Notes: a model not told the origin generated them from the sequence alone. 64,000 nucleotides of DNA from Hoylesella nanceiensis DSM 19126 = JCM 15639 (GCF_000379965.1 NZ_KB904335.1:1-64000), one strand, 5' to 3'. Positions 9,356 to 18,604 are shown, counted from the first letter of the stretch. A program made the numbers and translations.

Positions 9356-10999
9356 ATGAGATATACAAAATATTTATATACAGTTCTTGGTGTTGCACTA
9401 CTGGTTAGCTGCTCGGATATCAACGATATCACTACACAAGGACACGATCTTTCTGCTGAACAAGTAGCAGAAACCAATAGAGTTAATCCTGAAAGACTAA
9501 AGGCAAGCGTCACAGGTCTATATCAAATTGCTGCCCTTCCGGGTAAAGTTTCTGACACAGACAATGATGCTGGAATCATGACTTACATGCTTTCGGCAGA
9601 TTGTAACGGTCCTGATATGACCAGTACTGCAGCTGGTTACAACTGGTATTCGCCCTCTTCGAACTACTCAGACCACTTAAGTTCAACAACAATTAATGCA
9701 GTTGGCTACAATACTTGCTACAATCAGATAGAGGCTGCCAATACAATTCTAAGACAAATAGATGAGTCTACAGCCACAGCTACACAAAAACACTATATCG
9801 GTAATGCAAGATTTTGTAGAGCATTTGATTACTTGTTGCTTGCAACTCGTTATCAATTGAACTATCAAGTGGATAAAACTGCACTTTGTGTGCCTCTTGT
9901 TACAGAGAAAACAGACAATGTTTACAATAACAAACGTGCCACAGTTGAAGAAATTTACAATCAAATTATATCAGACTTAACATCTGCAATTGAGCTACTT
10001 CAAGGCTATCAACGTCCTGATAAGAGATATGCTAACGTGGCAGTAGCTAATGGTTTGCTTGCAAGAACATACCTTGCTATGGGCGAATACGCAAAAGCTG
10101 CAGAGTATGCACAAAAGGCTATCGATGCAACCGATGCGCAACCAGCATCAATAAGCGATGTGTCTAAGCCAGCATTCTGCGACGCTTCGAAAGAAAACAA
10201 CTGGATGTGGGGTATTCTTTTAACTGTAGATGATATCTCTTCTCAGTCTATTGCACCCATGAGTTCACAGCTTTCATCATTCCCCGGCTATGGTTATACA
10301 GGCGCAGGAGCATGTTATAAGGACATTAATGTATTGTTATACAACAAGATTCCATCGACAGATGTGCGCAAAGAATGGTGGGTTGGACCTTCAAAAACCA
10401 ACAGTCATTTAAATGGATTGACATGGGAAGAGGCTGGAGTAACATTGAAAGGCAATGAGATTATCACAGGTTCATTAGAATCAAAGCAACCATTTAGAGT
10501 TTATACCAACGTGAAGTTTGGTATGAAAGGAGGGCTTGGTTCACCCAACAACAATAACGACTCGCCTCTAATGCGTGTAGAAGAGATGTATTTAATCAAG
10601 GCAGAAGGACTTGCAATGAGCGGTAATTTAGCTGCAGGAAAGCAAGTGTTAGAAGACTTTGTGAAGACATATAGAGACCCATCATATAGTGTTACAGCTA
10701 CAACAGCAGCGGCTTTCCAAAACGAAGTGTGGTTCCAACGTCGTGTAGAACTATGGGGTGAGGGCTTCTCAATGTACGATTTGTTGCGCTTGCAAAAGCC
10801 ACTTGTACGCTTCCACGCTGGCAAAGAGACCAATGTTGTAACCCGTTACCGCTTCAATATGCCTGCAAACGATCCTTACTATGCATATCGTTTCACTCAA
10901 AAAGAGCGTGACAACAACAAGGGAATAGTAGATAACACCACAGGAAAAGAACCTGTTTCAGGACAAAATGGTGACCTAAGAGATGGTGTTACCGATTAA
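9356..10999 (+). CDS. SusD/RagB family nutrient-binding outer-membrane lipoprotein
   Basis: This is the surface lid partner of the SusC-like receptor directly upstream. A lipoprotein signal with lipobox LLVSC puts the lipidated cysteine at residue 19. The SusD N-terminal segment and the TPR-like helices (NARFCRAFDYLLLATRYQ, YAKAAEYAQKAI) are followed by the SusD C-terminal region with the typical PLMRVEEMYLIKAEGLA and FQRRVELWGEGFSMYDLLRL motifs. The 547 residues are a normal length. A purine-rich AGGGGGAAA precedes the ATG. The family call is secure, the substrate unknown. Confidence 0.95.
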   Translation: MRYTKYLYTVLGVALLVSCSDINDITTQGHDLSAEQVAETNRVNPERLKASVTGLYQIAALPGKVSDTDNDAGIMTYMLSADCNGPDMTSTAAGYNWYSPSSNYSDHLSSTTINAVGYNTCYNQIEAANTILRQIDESTATATQKHYIGNARFCRAFDYLLLATRYQLNYQVDKTALCVPLVTEKTDNVYNNKRATVEEIYNQIISDLTSAIELLQGYQRPDKRYANVAVANGLLARTYLAMGEYAKAAEYAQKAIDATDAQPASISDVSKPAFCDASKENNWMWGILLTVDDISSQSIAPMSSQLSSFPGYGYTGAGACYKDINVLLYNKIPSTDVRKEWWVGPSKTNSHLNGLTWEEAGVTLKGNEIITGSLESKQPFRVYTNVKFGMKGGLGSPNNNNDSPLMRVEEMYLIKAEGLAMSGNLAAGKQVLEDFVKTYRDPSYSVTATTAAAFQNEVWFQRRVELWGEGFSMYDLLRLQKPLVRFHAGKETNVVTRYRFNMPANDPYYAYRFTQKERDNNKGIVDNTTGKEPVSGQNGDLRDGVTD

Positions 11000-11030
11000 A
11001 TAGATATTTATTTGGTTTATATATAAAGTA

Positions 11031-11073
11031 GAGTTACTTGCTAATCGCATAGATTTAGCAGGTAACTCTTTTT
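11031..11073 (+). terminator. Intrinsic terminator of the susCD operon
   Basis: GAGTTACTTGCTAA (11031-11044) pairs with TTAGCAGGTAACTC (11055-11068), with one mismatch, and is followed by a run of T. It begins 32 nt after the SusD stop. Confidence 0.85.
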
Positions 11074-11180
11074 CGTTTCAAGTGCTCAAAGAGCCTCATT
11101 TGTGGCAACTTATATCGAAAAAGTGGTATATTTGCAAATAAAACGCATTTTAAGTACAAGATAAAAGCATAACAATAGAT

Positions 11181-12521
11181 ATGATGAAGTGGTTAGATCT
11201 CATAACAAACAAACGCTTAGGAGAAGAAAATAAGCACTATTCTCGAATGGACGATAGGTCAGAATTCAAGCGAGACTACGACCGTTTGATCTTTTCGGCA
11301 CCCTTTCGACGTCTTCAAAACAAAACACAAGTGTTCCCATTGCCAGGTAGTGTGTTCGTACATAACCGCTTAACGCACAGCTTAGAGGTAGCTTCTGTGG
11401 GCATGTCGTTGGGCAATGACGTGGCAAAAAAATTATGTTTGAAACACCCTTCATTGCAAAACACCTTGTTTGAAGAGATTGGAACCATTGTTAGTGCGGC
11501 CTGCTTGGCTCACGATTTGGGCAATCCTCCCTTTGGACATAGTGGAGAAAGCGCCATACAATCTTATTTTTTAGAGGGTGAAGGGGCGCAACTTCAACCG
11601 CTATTAAAACCCGAAGTGTGGAGCGATATCACCCATTTCGAAGGCAATGCCAATACCTTCCGCTTGCTCACCCATAGATTTAAGGGGCGACGAGAAGGCG
11701 GATTTGCGATGACCTACACCACTCTTGCATCGATAGTGAAATATCCTTCGTCGTCGAACGCATCTCAAAAGAAAGGTAAGTTTGGCTTCTTTACCGAAGA
11801 AAAAGACGTGTTTCAGCGTGTGGCTAACGAACTAACCATTCCTTGTTTGCACGAGAATGGTTCAGAATTGCGCTATGCTCGTCACCCACTTGTGTATCTT
11901 GTTGAGGCTGCCGACGATATTTGTTACGAGGTGATGGACATCGAAGACAGTCATAAACTCAAGATCTTGTCGTTCGACGAAACCCAAAATCTCTTGCTTT
12001 CGTTCTTTACTTCAGAGCGAAGAACACAGATATTGCAACGCATAGAAGAGGAAGAGCTTACAGATAAAAATGAAATTATAGCTTATTATCGTGCTAATGT
12101 GATTGGAGCATTGATTCGTTCGTGTGTGAAAGTGTTTGTGGATAACGAAGAAAAGATATTGAGTGGTACTTTCGAAGGGGCGTTGATGAAACACATCGAC
12201 AAGCATCTTTATGAGGCATATCAGCATTGTGTGCGTTTATCTATCAAGCAAATATACAACAGTGCGCCCGTTCTAAATGTGGAGTTGAGCGGTTATAAGA
12301 TCATTCAAACCTTGCTTCATTCTTTTGTTAACGCTGCTCTCGAGCCTCACAAGTTCTATTCTCAGCAGATTTTGAAGCAGTTTAGCGAGCAATACGACAT
12401 CACTAACGAAGACTTGAATGTGCGAATTATGGCTGTGTTAGACTATATTAGCGGTATGACAGACTTATATGCGCTCAATATTTATCAGCGAATTAGCGGT
12501 ATTTCGCTACCACTTGCATAG
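11181..12521 (+). CDS. dgt: dGTP triphosphohydrolase
   Basis: A cytoplasmic HD-superfamily enzyme that hydrolyses dGTP (or other dNTPs) to the nucleoside and triphosphate. The metal-binding HD signature is visible: THSLEVA with its histidine, then CLAHDLGNPPFGHSGE. The N-terminal FKRDYDRLIFSAPFRRLQNKTQVF is the classic Dgt start. The 446 residues match the Bacteroidota type. Two Met codons are adjacent (11181 and 11184) and either may be used. A -7 box TATATTTG lies at 11127-11134. It looks monocistronic. Substrate preference among dNTPs cannot be judged from sequence. Confidence 0.93.
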   Translation: MMKWLDLITNKRLGEENKHYSRMDDRSEFKRDYDRLIFSAPFRRLQNKTQVFPLPGSVFVHNRLTHSLEVASVGMSLGNDVAKKLCLKHPSLQNTLFEEIGTIVSAACLAHDLGNPPFGHSGESAIQSYFLEGEGAQLQPLLKPEVWSDITHFEGNANTFRLLTHRFKGRREGGFAMTYTTLASIVKYPSSSNASQKKGKFGFFTEEKDVFQRVANELTIPCLHENGSELRYARHPLVYLVEAADDICYEVMDIEDSHKLKILSFDETQNLLLSFFTSERRTQILQRIEEEELTDKNEIIAYYRANVIGALIRSCVKVFVDNEEKILSGTFEGALMKHIDKHLYEAYQHCVRLSIKQIYNSAPVLNVELSGYKIIQTLLHSFVNAALEPHKFYSQQILKQFSEQYDITNEDLNVRIMAVLDYISGMTDLYALNIYQRISGISLPLA

Positions 12522-12655
12522 CTCATTTGTACCAATTAAGGACACTTATCCTTTCCTTTAGAATGGGGAGGACGATGATATAAGAATTGATTTTCTTTTT
12601 AATGCAGAACCCTTCTCGATGAGATACTAAAGTGAGGACAATTCTGTTCTCAACT

Positions 12656-12736
12656 AAAAGCATTGTTTTTGTAGAACGAAAGCAATGCTTTTATCATGTA
12701 AGCTCAATGCTTTTACGGCACAAAGTCTATGTAATT
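12656..12736. repeat. 22-bp-period palindromic repeat array D (3 good units plus 1 decayed)
   Basis: Units start at 12656, 12678, 12700 and 12722: AAAAGCATTGTTTTT, GAAAGCAATGCTTTT, AAGCTCAATGCTTTT and the decayed AAAGTCTATGTAATT. The 7-bp spacers are GTAGAAC, ATCATGT and ACGGCAC. It lies between convergent dgt and the DUF2795 gene. The rest of this gap (12522-12976) holds only the structured 3' region of the DUF2795 transcript. Confidence 0.85.
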
Positions 12737-12823
12737 GCCAGATGCTTGCAAAGTGCCTGAAGAATAAAGGGATAGCAAAGGGTGGGAGAGAAGCAAGGAA
12801 ATGCGCTTGAGCAAAGGTGCAAT

Positions 12824-12878
12824 AAAACAAAAAGAGCTTAGTTACTCACCTATAAAAGCGGTGGCATCTAAACTCTTT
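12824..12878 (-). terminator. Intrinsic terminator of the DUF2795 transcript
   Basis: Read on the reverse strand, CTAAACTCTTT/AAAGAGCTTAG arms (12868-12878 and 12831-12841, one mismatch) are followed by TTTTTGTTTT. A second hairpin (CTTTGTTG at 12900-12907 with CAACAAAG at 12936-12943) lies between it and the stop codon, so the 3' UTR is structured. Confidence 0.65.
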
Positions 12879-12976
12879 CGTTGTTTCTTGTGGTAGAATC
12901 TTTGTTGCTTTGCGGTTCAGTTAATAACTAATCGCCAACAAAGAGTGGGTCGTCAGTTTTTGAATAAGTGTGAAAC

Positions 12977-13198
12977 TTAATATTCGTCCTCGTTGAATAA
13001 GAAGTCTTCTTTAGAAGGATAATCAGGCCAAATGTCTTCAATACTCTCGTAAACATCGCCTTCGTCTTCTATTTCTTCAAGGTTTTCAATAACTTCAAGA
13101 GGTGCTCCCGAACGTGAAGCATAATCTAATAACTCTTCTTTTGTTGCGGGCCAAGGTGCATCTTCCAATTTAGATGCAAGTTCAAGTGTCCAATACAT
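12977..13198 (-). CDS. DUF2795 family small protein
   Basis: A 73-residue acidic protein that begins MYWTLELASKLEDAPWPATK, the characteristic opening of DUF2795 proteins in Bacteroidota. The body is rich in Asp and Glu and ends FLFNEDEY. The function is not established. No signal peptide or membrane segment is visible, so it should be cytoplasmic. It is preceded by a promoter with exact consensus (TTTG-N19-TATTTTTG) about 165 nt upstream and therefore has a long leader. It is transcribed alone. Confidence 0.85.
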   Translation of the reverse strand: MYWTLELASKLEDAPWPATKEELLDYASRSGAPLEVIENLEEIEDEGDVYESIEDIWPDYPSKEDFLFNEDEY

Positions 13199-13238
13199 AG
13201 TTGTTATATTTTTTGTTTTTTGTTTAAATCAGTATTGA

Positions 13239-13295
13239 ATAAAGAGCAGGTTTTGCGTTGAGTGTCTTTTAGTCTCAATTCGATTCACTCTTTAT
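13239..13295 (-). other. Structured leader hairpin upstream of the DUF2795 gene
   Basis: An 8-bp perfect helix (ATAAAGAG with CTCTTTAT) encloses a smaller stem (TTGAG at 13258-13262 with CTCAA at 13274-13278). It lies wholly within the predicted 5' leader. I do not recognise it as a known riboswitch. Confidence 0.4.
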
Positions 13296-13362
13296 AGTTT
13301 TAATATTGCACTATAGCTGTTTTGTTCTTGTGGTGCAATTAGGCTTTTTCTTCTTACTGACT

Positions 13363-13394
13363 ACAAAAATAACGATTTTTGTTTAATATGCAAA
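13363..13394 (-). promoter_or_regulatory. Bacteroidota promoter of the DUF2795 gene
   Basis: On the reverse strand TTTG (13391-13394) and TATTTTTG (13364-13371) are separated by exactly 19 bp, the primary sigma (SigABfr) consensus. Transcription should start near 13356, leaving a leader of about 155 nt with a closing helix ATAAAGAG/CTCTTTAT (13239-13246 with 13288-13295) and an inner TTGAG/CTCAA stem. Confidence 0.75.
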
Positions 13395-13446
13395 AGTTCT
13401 CTTATTTTTTTACTATTAAAGTGTAAATTTTTGTTTATTGCGTTCT

Positions 13447-13510
13447 ATCTCTCCACTACTTGCCTTATAAACACGAGGTTGTGACGATGCAAGTGCAAAT
13501 GTGGAGAGAT
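13447..13510. other. Long inverted repeat after the HD-7TM gene
   Basis: ATCTCTCCAC (13447-13456) pairs perfectly with GTGGAGAGAT (13501-13510). A second arm pair ACTTGC/GCAAGT lies just inside. It starts 18 nt beyond the stop of the reverse-strand gene, but no U-tract follows, so it could be a processed 3' structure rather than an intrinsic terminator. Confidence 0.5.
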
Positions 13511-13528
13511 CGAAAACTATTGCTTTTA

Positions 13529-15577
13529 TTAATTATTGGGCTTGGGATAAGACACACGAGTGTGGTAAATCGACTTCAAACGCTCTATCAATACCTGCTT
13601 AGCAATGGCGATATCTTTAAACGTAATAGGGCAGTTGGTGAAGTAACCGCTATTCACTTGGTCGTCGATAAGTGTGTTTACCAAGTTCGAAATGCTTTCT
13701 TCTGTGTACTCAGGAAGCGATCTTGAGGCCGCTTCTACAGTGTCGGTCATCATCAATATGGCTTGTTCTCGAGTGAAAGGGTTAGGTCCTGGATATTGGA
13801 AAGGAGCCTTATCCACCTCTTCATCGGGGTGTTCATTTTGGTATTTAATATAGAAATACTTGGTAAGTCCTTCGCCATGGTGTGTCAAGATGAAGTCTTT
13901 TATGAACTGAGGAAGATTGTGTTTCTCTGCCATTCGTACGCCTTCGGTGACGTGACTGATGATGATTCGTGCACTTTCTTTATATGGAAGGTTGTTGTGA
14001 GGATTGTTTCCTGCTTGGTTTTCGGTGAAGAAAGCGGGCGAAATCATCTTTCCGATGTCGTGATAAAGAGCTCCTGTACGAAGCAATAAACTATTGGCTC
14101 CAATCTTATTAGCTATCGCTGCCGCCAAGTTTGCAACGGTAATAGAGTGTTGGAAGGTTCCAGGTGCAATCTCACTCATCTCTCTTATCAAGCTTTTATT
14201 GGTGTCTGATAACTCAAACAGCGTAACATCAGATATAAATCCAAATGTTTTCTCGATAAGATACATCAGCGGATAAGCCAATAAAAGTAGCACTCCGTTG
14301 GCAATGAAGTGATAATACATCTCGTGATCGAGTGCAACTCCACTATCGTCTTGCATAAATTGTAATGCAAAGTAAATGGCTGCCGAGGATAAAGTGACGA
14401 AAAGAGCAGCTTTAAGAATCTGTGATCGTTGTGAAAGTTCACGCAAAGAGTAGAGTCCAGCCATTCCAGATACCAGTTGAACAATGATGAATTCGAACTG
14501 ATATTTAACGGCTGCGGCACATAAAAGCGTGGTAATAGTGTGCGTTAAGAATGCTGTTCGGGTGTCCATAAACACACGGGTGAAAATGGGAACCATAGCA
14601 AACGGAATGATATAAACGCTGAAAAAGTTCTTACTTACAATGATAGACACCAGTATGGGGAACAGGGTTATCATGGTGTAGAGCATCGCAATGTTTCGAG
14701 TGTTATTGAAATAGTCTCTTCTAAACATTGCCAAATAGCATGTAAAGAGTCCAACTATGATAAAAACAAATATCAATTGCCCTATAAGTGTGCGTGTAAT
14801 CTCGTTCGAAGACGAGTTTCTGCGGTGCATTTCACGCTCAAATGAATTGAGAACTCTATAAGTATAGTCGTCAACAATCTCGCCTCGGTCTATAATTTTC
14901 TGTCCACTTACCACAATTCCGCTTGCAACTGCAATGCTACTAAGCATGTCTGCCTTTTCAGTCTCAGTTCTTTTGCGGTCGTAAATGAGGTTGGGTTCGA
15001 GGAAATCGTTAAGGTCTGCCCTTTGAAGAATAGCCTTTTGAGCTACCAAACTCTCATCGTTTAGAAGCTGTTCGTATGCCGACAAGGTAGAATAAATGCA
15101 GTTTAAAGCTATGCTTTGCGCCTCTTTTCCTGCCACAACACGTATTGCAGCCGATGAATCTTTGGCCATTTCGTTATACTCTTTCGTATAAATAATGCCC
15201 GTTTGGTATAGTCTATGCAATCTGTTTAGAATGATATTCTTATACTCCTTTGGTAAATTTGGAATACCATCTTTAAACTTCTCGTTGAAACGAGCTATGT
15301 TGGTGGCTTCTACCGAGGGCGAATAATTATAGTAAGGCATAAACATTTGCAAAAGAGAGTCTTGCTCTTTCTTTATCGTTTCGTCAGTCTTATAAACAGG
15401 AAAGTCGAACTTTGCAATGAAAGGACCATACACCCAAGGACGTCCAATGTCGTATCTAAACTGCTGTTCTTTATTTCTTGGCAAGAACCAAACAATGAGT
15501 ACGACACTTAAAAGAATAAGAGTTGCTATTGATAAGAAACCCTTTAAAAGATTATTTTTTATTGGATTGATTTGCAT
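13529..15577 (-). CDS. 7TM-HD family phosphohydrolase (PgpH/YqfF-like, HDIG)
   Basis: An inner-membrane protein with a 7TMR-HDED extracytoplasmic domain, about seven membrane helices and a cytoplasmic HD domain. Relatives (PgpH) hydrolyse the second messenger cyclic di-AMP. The metal-binding HDIG is at residues 506-509 (GALYHDIGKM), with downstream HHGEG and the SLPEYTEE region typical of the C-terminal HD. One N-terminal helix (about 9-30) precedes the extracytoplasmic domain. I choose ATG at 15577 (682 residues) over a TTG 14 codons upstream because the upstream stretch is AT-rich promoter-like DNA. It is divergent from gltX. Cyclic di-AMP as substrate is inferred from the family. Confidence 0.88.
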   Translation of the reverse strand: MQINPIKNNLLKGFLSIATLILLSVVLIVWFLPRNKEQQFRYDIGRPWVYGPFIAKFDFPVYKTDETIKKEQDSLLQMFMPYYNYSPSVEATNIARFNEKFKDGIPNLPKEYKNIILNRLHRLYQTGIIYTKEYNEMAKDSSAAIRVVAGKEAQSIALNCIYSTLSAYEQLLNDESLVAQKAILQRADLNDFLEPNLIYDRKRTETEKADMLSSIAVASGIVVSGQKIIDRGEIVDDYTYRVLNSFEREMHRRNSSSNEITRTLIGQLIFVFIIVGLFTCYLAMFRRDYFNNTRNIAMLYTMITLFPILVSIIVSKNFFSVYIIPFAMVPIFTRVFMDTRTAFLTHTITTLLCAAAVKYQFEFIIVQLVSGMAGLYSLRELSQRSQILKAALFVTLSSAAIYFALQFMQDDSGVALDHEMYYHFIANGVLLLLAYPLMYLIEKTFGFISDVTLFELSDTNKSLIREMSEIAPGTFQHSITVANLAAAIANKIGANSLLLRTGALYHDIGKMISPAFFTENQAGNNPHNNLPYKESARIIISHVTEGVRMAEKHNLPQFIKDFILTHHGEGLTKYFYIKYQNEHPDEEVDKAPFQYPGPNPFTREQAILMMTDTVEAASRSLPEYTEESISNLVNTLIDDQVNSGYFTNCPITFKDIAIAKQVLIERLKSIYHTRVSYPKPNN

Positions 15578-15649
15578 GTATCGAAAAAACTTTACTAAAT
15601 TTACAGTGCGAAAATACAAAAAAAATACGCTAAAATAGAGAAAAAGATG

Positions 15650-15658
15650 TAATTTTGC
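15650..15658 (+). promoter_or_regulatory. -7 promoter box for gltX
   Basis: TAATTTTGC fits the Bacteroidota -7 consensus TAnnTTTG and lies 34 nt before the gltX start. No clear -33 TTTG is seen at the usual distance. Confidence 0.5.
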
Positions 15659-15691
15659 ACGAAATTTAATATCTTATATAATAGTAAGACT

Positions 15692-17209
15692 ATGACAGAT
15701 AGAAAAGTAAGAGTACGTTTTGCGCCCAGTCCTACAGGTGCTTTACATATCGGAGGCGTAAGAACTGCCCTTTATAATTACCTCTTTGCACGTCAGCATG
15801 GAGGCGACTTTGTGTTTAGAATCGAAGATACTGACTCGAATAGATTTGTTCCTGGTGCTGAAGAATACATCATAGAATCATTCCGTTGGTTAGGTCTTAC
15901 ATTTGATGAAGGCGTTGGTTTGGGCGGAGAATATGGTCCTTATCGTCAAAGTGAACGTCGACATATCTATAAAAAATATGTAGATGAGCTTTTAGAAAAC
16001 GACAAAGCATACATCGCTTTCGATACTCCTGAAGAGTTAGAAGCTAAACGTAACGAGATAACTAACTTCCAATACGACGCAAGTACACGTCAATTGATGC
16101 GTAACTCTTTAACAATGAGTAAAGAAGAGTGCGAAAAACGCATCGCAGATGGTGAACAATATGTTGTTCGTTTCAAAGTAGAACCAGGCATAGACGTACA
16201 CGTTCACGACCTTATTCGTGGCGAAGTGGTTATCAAGAGCGATATCATCGACGATAAAGTGCTTTACAAAAGTGCCGATGAATTGCCCACTTATCACTTA
16301 GCAAACATTGTAGACGACCACTTAATGCTTATCTCTCACGTCATAAGAGGTGAAGAATGGCTACCAAGTGCGCCTTTACATGTATTGTTATACGAAGCCT
16401 TTGGCTGGCAAGATACAATGCCTCAGTTTGCTCATTTACCACTACTTCTTAAACCAGAAGGCAAAGGTAAGCTTAGTAAACGTGACGGAGATAGACTTGG
16501 TTTCCCTGTTTTTCCATTAGAATGGAAGGATCCTAAGACTGGAGAAGTATCGTCTGGATTTAGAGAATGTGGCTATTTCCCCGAAGCAGTAATCAACTTC
16601 TTGGCTCTATTAGGATGGAATCCAGGAACCGAACAAGAGCTATTTACATTAGAAGAGCTTGTTAATGCGTTCGATATTACAAAGTGTAGCAAGTCTGGAG
16701 CACGCTTTGATTATCAAAAAGGAATATGGTTTAACCACGAATATATTTTGCACAAGAGCAACGAAGAGATAGCAAAACTCTTCGCATGTGTGGTTGCAAA
16801 CAATGGAGTCGACGAGACATTAGAGCGCATTACGCTTGTTGTTTCGATGATGAAAGACCGAGTTAACTTTGTACATGAATTGTGGCCATTGTGCTCTTTC
16901 TTCTTCCTTCCACCATTAGAGTACGACGAAAAGACTGTAAAGAAGCGTTGGAAAGAGAATTCTGCACAAGTAATGACCGAGCTTGCAGGCGTTCTTGAGT
17001 CGTTAGACGACTTTAGTATTGAGCATCAAGAGCAGGTTGTGATGGCTTGGGTCGAAGAAAAAGGCTACAAATTAGGCGATGTTATGAATGCCTTCCGATT
17101 AGTATTGGTTGGTATTGGCAAAGGACCTGGAATGTTCGACATCTCTGCTTTCCTTGGAAAAGAAGAGACCTTGCGCCGTATTCGCCGTGCAGTTGAAGTA
17201 TTAAAGTAA
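15692..17209 (+). CDS. gltX: Glutamyl-tRNA synthetase
   Basis: A class I aminoacyl-tRNA synthetase that charges tRNA-Glu. The ATP-binding HIGH-type motif is HIGG at residues 19-22 ([19 protein letters not shown]). The KMSKS-type motif is KLSKR at 260-264. The GluRS catalytic region includes RIEDTD and the anticodon-binding C-terminus is complete. The 505 residues are a normal length. It begins divergently from the HD-7TM gene and ends in its own terminator. Whether it discriminates tRNA-Gln was not assessed. Confidence 0.97.
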   Translation: MTDRKVRVRFAPSPTGALHIGGVRTALYNYLFARQHGGDFVFRIEDTDSNRFVPGAEEYIIESFRWLGLTFDEGVGLGGEYGPYRQSERRHIYKKYVDELLENDKAYIAFDTPEELEAKRNEITNFQYDASTRQLMRNSLTMSKEECEKRIADGEQYVVRFKVEPGIDVHVHDLIRGEVVIKSDIIDDKVLYKSADELPTYHLANIVDDHLMLISHVIRGEEWLPSAPLHVLLYEAFGWQDTMPQFAHLPLLLKPEGKGKLSKRDGDRLGFPVFPLEWKDPKTGEVSSGFRECGYFPEAVINFLALLGWNPGTEQELFTLEELVNAFDITKCSKSGARFDYQKGIWFNHEYILHKSNEEIAKLFACVVANNGVDETLERITLVVSMMKDRVNFVHELWPLCSFFFLPPLEYDEKTVKKRWKENSAQVMTELAGVLESLDDFSIEHQEQVVMAWVEEKGYKLGDVMNAFRLVLVGIGKGPGMFDISAFLGKEETLRRIRRAVEVLK

Positions 17210-17224
17210 AAGAATTAGACAATA

Positions 17225-17260
17225 AAAGTGCTATGAGAGCAACCCTCTCTATAGCACTTT
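17225..17260 (+). terminator. Intrinsic terminator of gltX
   Basis: AAAGTGCTAT (17225-17234) pairs perfectly with ATAGCACTTT (17251-17260), with inner GAGAG/CTCTC pairing, followed by TATCTTTGTTTT. Confidence 0.8.
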
Positions 17261-17267
17261 ATCTTTG

Positions 17268-17348
17268 TTTTGCAATGCTTTTGAATAACAAAAGAAGCCA
17301 TATTACATCGTAAAAGAAGCCCAATTGCGCAGCAAAAGCATTTCAATT
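17268..17348. repeat. 22-bp-period palindromic repeat array E (4 units)
   Basis: Units start at 17268, 17290, 17312 and 17334: TTTTGCAATGCTTTT, AAAAGAAGCCATATT, AAAAGAAGCCCAATT and AAAAGCATTTCAATT. The 7-bp spacers are GAATAAC, ACATCGT and GCGCAGC. It lies between the gltX terminator and waaA. Two units have the centre GAAGCC and pair less well than those of other arrays. Confidence 0.8.
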
Positions 17349-17386
17349 AACAAATATATTTCGTTGAATTAAAAAATAAGAACGTT

Positions 17387-18604
17387 TTGTATCACATAGC
17401 AATATACCTCTATTTAATAGGAGTCGCTATTCTCTCACTCTTTAATCGCAAAGTAAAGAAGATGTGGAAGGGCGAACGTGAAGCCGTGAAAACGCTGAGG
17501 GAGAAAGTAGATCCCAATGCAAAATACATTTGGTTTCACGCTGCTTCGCTTGGAGAATTTGAACAAGGACGTCCTCTTATTGAGTATATTCGCAAACATT
17601 ATCCAAGTTATAAGATTCTACTTACCTTCTTTTCGCCTTCAGGATACGAAGTTCGTAAAGACTATGAGCATGCTGATATAGTGTGTTATTTGCCTTTAGA
17701 CACCGTATTTAATGCACGAAGATTCTTAAATGCCATACGTCCCAGCATGGTGTTCTTCATTAAATACGAGTTTTGGTATAACTACTTGCACATCTTAAAG
17801 AAAAGAAATATACCCGTATATAGCGTTAGTAGCATCTTCAGACCCAATCAAATCTTCTTCCGTTGGTATGCTTACGAATATCGAAAGGTATTGAAGTGCT
17901 TCACACATTTCTTTGTTCAGAATGAGAAAAGCAAAGAATTACTTTCCACAATAGGTATTTATAATGTAGATGTAGTGGGCGATACACGTTTCGATAGAGT
18001 GTTAGATATAAAGGAACAAGCTAAAGATTTGCCCCTTGTTCAAGCCTTTATCGCCAATAAACCCACCTTTGTTGCAGGTTCAAGTTGGGCTCCCGACGAG
18101 CAAATCTTTATTAAATACTTCAACGAACACCCCAATTGGAAACTCATTATCGCTCCTCATGTGGTGAATAAAGAGCACATCGACAGCATCAAAGCACAGA
18201 TTTCAGGTCGTGTAGTGCTGTATAGTCAGGCGTCAAAAGCCGATGTTGAGACCGCAGATTGCATGATAATCGATTGCTATGGCTTGCTTTCGAGCATCTA
18301 TCGATATGGAAATATCGCTTATGTTGGAGGCGGATTTGGAGTAGGAATACACAATGTTCTCGAGGCAGCAGTGTGGAATATTCCCGTAATCTTTGGTCCA
18401 AATAATCGTAATTTCATGGAAGCTCGCAATCTAATTGCCGCTTCTGGAGGCTTTGAAATCAGCTCTTACGCTAACTTTGAGGCGTTAATGCAACGTTTTT
18501 CACAATCTCCAGCCTTCTTAGAGCAAAGCGGAAACAATGCAGGACAATTCGTAAAAGACTTTACAGGAGCCACCACTCGAGTGCTAAGTCATATCGAATT
18601 GTAA
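17387..18604 (+). CDS. waaA: 3-deoxy-D-manno-octulosonic acid (Kdo) transferase
   Basis: An inner-membrane-bound GT30 enzyme that adds Kdo to lipid IVA during lipid A-core assembly. The N-terminus has a membrane anchor (IAIYLYLIGVAILSLF) followed by WFHAASLGEFEQGRPLIEYI, the conserved GT30 signature with its catalytic Glu. The C-terminal half has the donor-binding GGGFGVGIHNVLEAAVW motif. The 405 residues are normal. The start appears to be TTG: no in-frame ATG precedes it and the encoded MYHIAIYLYLIG resembles the family start. Whether one or two Kdo residues are added cannot be judged. Confidence 0.93.
   Translation: MYHIAIYLYLIGVAILSLFNRKVKKMWKGEREAVKTLREKVDPNAKYIWFHAASLGEFEQGRPLIEYIRKHYPSYKILLTFFSPSGYEVRKDYEHADIVCYLPLDTVFNARRFLNAIRPSMVFFIKYEFWYNYLHILKKRNIPVYSVSSIFRPNQIFFRWYAYEYRKVLKCFTHFFVQNEKSKELLSTIGIYNVDVVGDTRFDRVLDIKEQAKDLPLVQAFIANKPTFVAGSSWAPDEQIFIKYFNEHPNWKLIIAPHVVNKEHIDSIKAQISGRVVLYSQASKADVETADCMIIDCYGLLSSIYRYGNIAYVGGGFGVGIHNVLEAAVWNIPVIFGPNNRNFMEARNLIAASGGFEISSYANFEALMQRFSQSPAFLEQSGNNAGQFVKDFTGATTRVLSHIEL

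Noticed and set aside
13460-14276. Forward ORFs across the HD-7TM gene
   Set aside because: They lie opposite a gene with clear domain motifs in the reverse frame and have no similarity of their own.
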